Below are positions 13,244 through 16,529 of a stretch of DNA of 16,529 bases, in pieces. Every line of letters begins with the position of its first letter. Position 1 is the first letter of the stretch. The notes under the pieces are model-generated. The model saw only the letters and a program-made list of their open reading frames with translations. It did no database searches and was not told the origin of the DNA. A program made the position numbers and the translations under genes. The stretch is from Prevotellaceae bacterium (lineage in GTDB: Bacteria; Bacteroidota; Bacteroidia; Bacteroidales; UBA932): the NCBI GenBank assembly GCA_031268055.1, contig JAIRXY010000207.1, positions 1 to 16,529 of the forward strand. Direction: 5' to 3'.

Positions 13244-14203
13244 ATGCTTGCTACCGAACAACTATCTCGCTGGATGGTTATCGTCAACCCCAAAGCGGGT
13301 CGCGGCCACGGGCTGCGCGACTGGCCGGCCATTTCAAACCGCCTCAACTTTAGCGGCGTGGATTTTACTTGCGTGTTTACCGAGAAAAAATTCCACGCAG
13401 TGGAGCTAACCGTCAAGGCCGTAAACGACGGGTTTCGCAAAATTGTGGTGGTGGGAGGCGACGGAACGGTGAACGAGGTGGTGAACGGGCTTTTTATCCA
13501 AAAGCAGGCGCCGCCGCACGAGATAACGCTTTCCGTAATCCCCGTGGGAACGGGCAACGACTGGGTGCGCATGTTGGGTATCCCCCGCACCTACGTTGAC
13601 GCCGTGCACAGCATTTGCCGCGAGCAAACAATCCTACAGGATGTGGGCAAAATCACCTTCGAGGAGGCGCGCGTAAAGCAAACGCGCTACATGGCCAACG
13701 TCTCGGGCATTGGCTTTGACGCTATGGTCAACCGCCGCTTCAACCGCCTCAAGGAGGCGGGGCGGACGGGAACGTGGCTGTACCTCTCCAGCACGCTGGT
13801 TACGCTGTTCAGGTATCGCGCCAAGCGGTTTGTTGTGAAGGTCGACGGCGAAGATTTTTTCGACGGACGGCTGTTCAGCGGCGCTGTGGGCGTGGGAAAG
13901 TACAACGGCGGCGGCATGCTGCAAATGCCCGCGGCCGTGGTCGACGACGGCCTGATGGACATCACGCTGATACGCAAGATGAGCTTCTACCGCTTTTTTA
14001 CCAACTTCCAGCGGCTCTACAACGGCAGCATCTACAACTTCTCCAAGGTAAAAGCCATGCAAGGCAAAAATATCACCATCGCCTCGTACCCGCCAAGCCC
14101 CATCGAAATCGACGGCGAGGCCTGCGGGTATTCTCCCTTCGCCGTTGAGCTTGTTCCCAAGAAAATCAAGGTGGTGGTAGGCGAAAAATTTCATTTAGTA
14201 TAA
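13244..14203 (+). CDS. Diacylglycerol kinase catalytic-domain lipid kinase (YegS/DagK-like)
   Basis: 319 residues. Members phosphorylate diacylglycerol or related lipids with ATP at the cytoplasmic membrane surface. The N-terminus has WMVIVNPKAGRG (10-21), the nucleotide loop VVVGGDGTVNEVVNG (68-82), and IPVGTGNDWVRMLGIP (99-114). The C-terminal beta-rich domain has NVSGIGFDAMV, GVGKYNGGGMLQMPAAVVDDGLMDI with its Asp residues, and IEIDGEACG (the conserved DGE). The start at 13244 is the first ATG; a second ATG at 13274 directly before VIVNPKAG is possible. The gene lies 3 bases before the nucleoid-protein gene, so the two are co-transcribed. The lipid substrate is not settled by sequence. Confidence 0.93.
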   Translation: MLATEQLSRWMVIVNPKAGRGHGLRDWPAISNRLNFSGVDFTCVFTEKKFHAVELTVKAVNDGFRKIVVVGGDGTVNEVVNGLFIQKQAPPHEITLSVIPVGTGNDWVRMLGIPRTYVDAVHSICREQTILQDVGKITFEEARVKQTRYMANVSGIGFDAMVNRRFNRLKEAGRTGTWLYLSSTLVTLFRYRAKRFVVKVDGEDFFDGRLFSGAVGVGKYNGGGMLQMPAAVVDDGLMDITLIRKMSFYRFFTNFQRLYNGSIYNFSKVKAMQGKNITIASYPPSPIEIDGEACGYSPFAVELVPKKIKVVVGEKFHLV

Positions 14204-14206
14204 GCC

Positions 14207-15256
14207 ATGATTACAAGCGACAACAACACTATTCTGCAAGAAACCATCGTGCACCACGTGGGCAACAAGGCCAGCAGCGAAGGCATGCTCCTCTCGGCAG
14301 CGCCGCTCGACGTGAGCAGCGAGGTAAACGAGCTGCTTTTGCGCTACTTTCTATCGCCGTTCAAGGGGCAGGAATACTACAACCTTCAGCGCGAAAGCGA
14401 TGCCGCCACGCCAAGCGTAGTGTACGGCTGCATGTGCGCCATTTTTGACAACCCCGATGCGCTGACGGAGCAGTCGGCGGTATTGGCCAAGTACCTGTAC
14501 GAGCAGGCCACCGGCGCAAAGGTAAAAGGCGGCGACTTCTTTGTTGCGTACCTCAAAAATTGCTTGATAGACGGCGAAACGCTGGACGCTGTTGGGCTGT
14601 TTAAATCTGAAAATCAGGAAGCCTTTTTGAAAATATTCCCGCGCGGCGAACGCTTCGACGTGAGCGCAGACAACGGCATTAACATCAACAAGCTGGACAG
14701 AGGCTGCCTCGTCTTCAACACCGAGCGCGAAAACGGATTTCTGACCGCCATCGCCGGTTGTAGCCGAAGCATCAGCGAGGAGCAGTACTGGACGGACAGC
14801 TTCCTGAACGCCATCCAGCGCAAGGACGATTTTTTCAGAACGCAGCAGGCAATCTCGCTCTGCAAAAATTTTGTCACGCAGCGCCTCCCCGAAACGTTTG
14901 AGGTCACCAAGGCCGATCAAGCCGATATGCTCAACAAATCGGTAACTTTTTTTAAGGAAAACGACAGCTTTGACGTTGATGAGTTTGCCCAAGAGGTGAT
15001 TACCGACCCGGAGGCCATCAAAAGCTTCAAAAGCTACAAGCATGAATTTGACCGCGACAGCGATGATAAGCTGCCGGAGCGGTTTGACATTTCGGAAGCC
15101 GCCGTGAAAAGGCAGGCGCGGGCGCTGAAAAGCGTGATAAAGCTCGACAAGAATTTCCACATTTACGTGCACGGCCAGCGGGAGTACATCGTCCGCGGAT
15201 ATGACGACAAAACGGGGATGCACTTTTACCAGCTGTTTTTTAAGGAGGAAGAATAG
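14207..15256 (+). CDS. Nucleoid-associated protein, NA37/YejK (NdpA) family
   Basis: 349 residues, usual for the family. The E. coli member YejK is an abundant nucleoid-associated protein that has been reported to interact with topoisomerases; the molecular role in Bacteroidota is not known to me. Typical features are IVHHVGNKASSEGMLLS near residues 14-30, LLLRYFLSPFKGQEYYNL at about 43-60, and the central KIFPRGERFDVSADNGININKLDRGCLVF block (about 138-166). No DNA-binding fold is recognisable by eye. It is the second gene of a two-gene operon with the lipid kinase (3-base gap). I rely on overall pattern and not on catalytic motifs, so the family call is good and function is uncertain. Confidence 0.87.
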   Translation: MITSDNNTILQETIVHHVGNKASSEGMLLSAAPLDVSSEVNELLLRYFLSPFKGQEYYNLQRESDAATPSVVYGCMCAIFDNPDALTEQSAVLAKYLYEQATGAKVKGGDFFVAYLKNCLIDGETLDAVGLFKSENQEAFLKIFPRGERFDVSADNGININKLDRGCLVFNTERENGFLTAIAGCSRSISEEQYWTDSFLNAIQRKDDFFRTQQAISLCKNFVTQRLPETFEVTKADQADMLNKSVTFFKENDSFDVDEFAQEVITDPEAIKSFKSYKHEFDRDSDDKLPERFDISEAAVKRQARALKSVIKLDKNFHIYVHGQREYIVRGYDDKTGMHFYQLFFKEEE

Positions 15257-15267
15257 CGGCGCCCTGC

Positions 15268-15323
15268 GTTAGCGCGCTTTCACCTCCTTGTAGGTGGCCT
15301 GCGTCACGACCGGAGACGCTAAC
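15268..15323. other. Nested inverted repeats between convergent genes (possible terminator)
   Basis: GTTAGCG (15268-15274) pairs with CGCTAAC (15317-15323), and inside it CACCT (15281-15285) pairs with AGGTG (15292-15296) around a 6-base loop. GCGTC/GACGC (15301-15305/15315-15319) is a competing stem. The location between the 3' ends of the nucleoid-protein gene and the CAP gene suits a bidirectional terminator, but no T-run follows on either strand. Confidence 0.35.
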
Positions 15324-15380
15324 CTCTGGCTTCCGAGCGAAGAGCACAAGGCAAAAGCCGAAAATAGCATGAGCAAATAT

Positions 15381-16091
15381 TTACCTGTAAACCAAGAACG
15401 CATAGTCAATAACGCACAGGTGCCTGTAGCGGGGGTGCGTGTCAATGGCTACCCCGGCGGTGTTAAAGTCCGGCCTCATGATGTTAACCCTGTGCCCCCT
15501 TGACGGTACGCCGTCGTCAATGAGCAGCTGTATGACAATATCCTGCGATTTGCTGCTGCCATAGCTGATGTTTTCTCCAAAGGCAACGCCGTAGCCATAA
15601 TCAAAGTTATCATTCATCTCCGTACAGTAATGCCTTATGCGGTCGCTTATGGTGCTGCCGTTGTTGCCGGTATGCCCTGTCTTTCCGGTTTTTGACTGAT
15701 ACTTTGCCAGCAGCTGAGCCGCCTTGCCGAGATTCCTGTTAGGTCTTATTATGCCCGTCGGCTGAGCCTTTTGCAATGCCGCAATACACTCATCAACCGC
15801 CGCAACGCCCTCTTGCGTGAGGATCGGTATTTCCCCCGACCTTTCGATGCGGTTGCCGTTGTAAAAAGTCTTTTCGCGCTTTATGTACTCGGCGTAGAGC
15901 TTGGGGTTGGTGCGAACTTTATTCATTTCATAAATCACTCCCTTTTCGTCGTCCGTCAGGTAGGCGACATCTTTGGTGGTGTTGAGAGAATCAGGCCAAG
16001 CAATATCGTCATTTGGCTGCGCGTTGCAGCTAACCCTTGCTGCAAGCAGCAGGAACGGCAACGCTACCGCTGCAAAAATAAGCTGTTTCAT
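15381..16091 (-). CDS. Secreted CAP-domain (SCP/PR1-like) protein
   Basis: 236 residues from ATG at 16091; a TTG four codons upstream (16103) is less likely. Residues 1-24 form a signal peptide (AAVALPFLLLAARVSCNAQ), so the protein is exported. The CAP domain covers about 48-236: YEMNKVRTNPKLYAEYI near its start, His140 in GKTGHTGNNGSTISDR, GENISYG (172-178) with Glu173, and SRGHRVNIM (197-205) with His200, the residues that line the CAP cavity. Bacterial CAP proteins have few known functions; binding of lipids, metal or wall components has been suggested for various members. It lies 69 bases downstream of the Rpn-like gene on the same strand. No clear promoter is seen in that gap. Confidence 0.9.
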   Translation of the reverse strand: MKQLIFAAVALPFLLLAARVSCNAQPNDDIAWPDSLNTTKDVAYLTDDEKGVIYEMNKVRTNPKLYAEYIKREKTFYNGNRIERSGEIPILTQEGVAAVDECIAALQKAQPTGIIRPNRNLGKAAQLLAKYQSKTGKTGHTGNNGSTISDRIRHYCTEMNDNFDYGYGVAFGENISYGSSKSQDIVIQLLIDDGVPSRGHRVNIMRPDFNTAGVAIDTHPRYRHLCVIDYAFLVYR

Positions 16092-16160
16092 ATGGACTTT
16101 CAATTTTTCAGATTTTCAATAGTTCATTATAAAATTCGGAACGTGTTCTCCAAAGTATAC

Positions 16161-16529
16161 CTAAACGCTGGCGCTGTTCAAGCGAAGAATTTCCTCTATC
16201 TTTTCCTTGCTAAAACCGGTTGCTATCTGTATTTGCTCCAGCGATAGCCCGCCGGCTTTACCGGCAATGACCACTTCTGCCTTACCATCGGCTTTGCCTT
16301 TTGCTATACCCTCAGTAATGCCCTCGGTTTTGCCTTTTGCCATACCCTCGATTAGACCTTTCTCCAAAGCGTCATCATAGAAAGTGCGCTCGGTGCGGAC
16401 AACATCCCAGTACTTGTCATACGCTTCAAGCTGCGCGCTGGTGTAGGAGTTGCGCTCCAGATACTGCACCGCGTCGCGGGTTACTTCCTCCTCCAGCAGC
16501 GCGGAGGGTACCTGCGCCGAGGCGTTTTG
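16161..16529 (-). CDS. Rpn/PD-(D/E)XK nuclease family transposase-like protein, C-terminal part (cut by window edge)
   Basis: The frame is open from the right edge to the TAA at 16161, giving about 122 residues; the N-terminal nuclease domain lies outside. The tail shows the usual features of this family: SAQLEAYDKYWDVVRTERT, then Gly-Glu/Lys-Gly repeats (GLIEGMAKGKTEGITEGIAKG), then LSLEQIQIATGFSKEKIEEIL. Rpn proteins promote recombination in E. coli and are often multi-copy and phase-variable through their repeats. A GTG at 16469 is internal and probably not the start. Whether the gene is intact cannot be told here. Confidence 0.8.
   Translation of the reverse strand, partial: QNASAQVPSALLEEEVTRDAVQYLERNSYTSAQLEAYDKYWDVVRTERTFYDDALEKGLIEGMAKGKTEGITEGIAKGKADGKAEVVIAGKAGGLSLEQIQIATGFSKEKIEEILRLNSASV
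16290..16349. repeat. 24-bp direct repeat in the Rpn-like gene
   Basis: The segments 16290-16313 and 16326-16349 match at 22 of 24 bases, separated by 12 bases, and encode EGMAKGKT and EGIAKGKA. Twelve-base units (four residues, EG/KG) make up the whole stretch, so copy number could change without a frameshift. Confidence 0.75.

Noticed and set aside
13164..13409. An 81-residue plus-strand frame before and into the lipid kinase gene
   Set aside because: It overlaps the kinase gene in another frame and shows no family features.
14250..14270. A CCACGTGG palindrome as a possible parS site
   Set aside because: parS needs a longer GTTnCACGTGnAAC-type palindrome. This one lies in a coding region and matches only the core; a similar CACGTG core near 4143 also fails.
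14351..15223. A 290-residue open frame on the minus strand
   Set aside because: It is antisense to the NA37-type gene, which is in good operon context. No motif is seen in the antisense translation.

Overview
The window looks like chromosomal DNA of a member of the Bacteroidota, most likely the Bacteroidales. Three things point there: upstream regions carry the Bacteroidota promoter pattern (TTTG, 19-21 bases, TAnnTTTG) instead of E. coli-type boxes; there is a parA-parB-DUF5683-mltD gene run typical of the phylum; and CarA, the DUF5683 protein and the NA37-type nucleoid protein have phylum-typical sequences. I cannot name a genus. Most of the window is moderately GC-rich, but the left end (about 1-1150) is clearly richer in A and T.

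Layout from left to right. (1) Positions 1-583, minus strand: the N-terminal part of a WecC-type UDP-ManNAc dehydrogenase, followed by about 570 bases of AT-rich DNA without genes but with a good promoter for wecC. (2) 1156-2247, minus: carA, with its own promoter in a 280-base gap bounded by inverted arrays of a heptanucleotide repeat. (3) 2530-3747, minus: a two-gene operon of a DJ-1 family protein and a HAD phosphatase. (4) 3997-4974, plus: a GT9 heptosyltransferase-like LPS enzyme, divergent from the DJ-1 operon. Their two promoters lie symmetrically on a perfect inverted repeat. (5) 5109-12955, minus: a seven-gene run reading parA, parB, DUF5683, mltD-like LysM lytic transglycosylase, SGNH hydrolase-like protein, MBOAT acyltransferase, NlpC/P60 lipoprotein. 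Gaps are 3 to 32 bases, so it is probably one operon. (6) 13244-15256, plus: a diacylglycerol-kinase-family lipid kinase and an NA37/YejK-type nucleoid-associated protein, divergent from parA. (7) 15381-16529, minus: a secreted CAP-domain protein and the C-terminal part of an Rpn/PD-(D/E)XK family protein that runs off the right edge.

How the genes may work together. The long minus-strand run joins chromosome segregation (ParA/ParB) to cell-wall enzymes. Its last part pairs an MBOAT O-acyltransferase and a membrane-anchored SGNH protein, the usual two-part machine for O-acetylating extracytoplasmic polysaccharides, with a lytic transglycosylase and an NlpC/P60 peptidase. O-acetylation of MurNAc is known to block lytic transglycosylases, so this could be a self-contained module of wall modification and turnover. 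That is inference from family and context; the acceptor is unknown. wecC and the GT9 enzyme indicate surface polysaccharide and LPS synthesis nearby.

The most notable non-coding signals are the exactly symmetric divergent promoter pair centred on 3900, and the AATTTTG heptamer arrays, which supply the stop codons of two genes and flank the carA promoter. I found no rRNA, tRNA, CRISPR array, complete insertion sequence or parS site.
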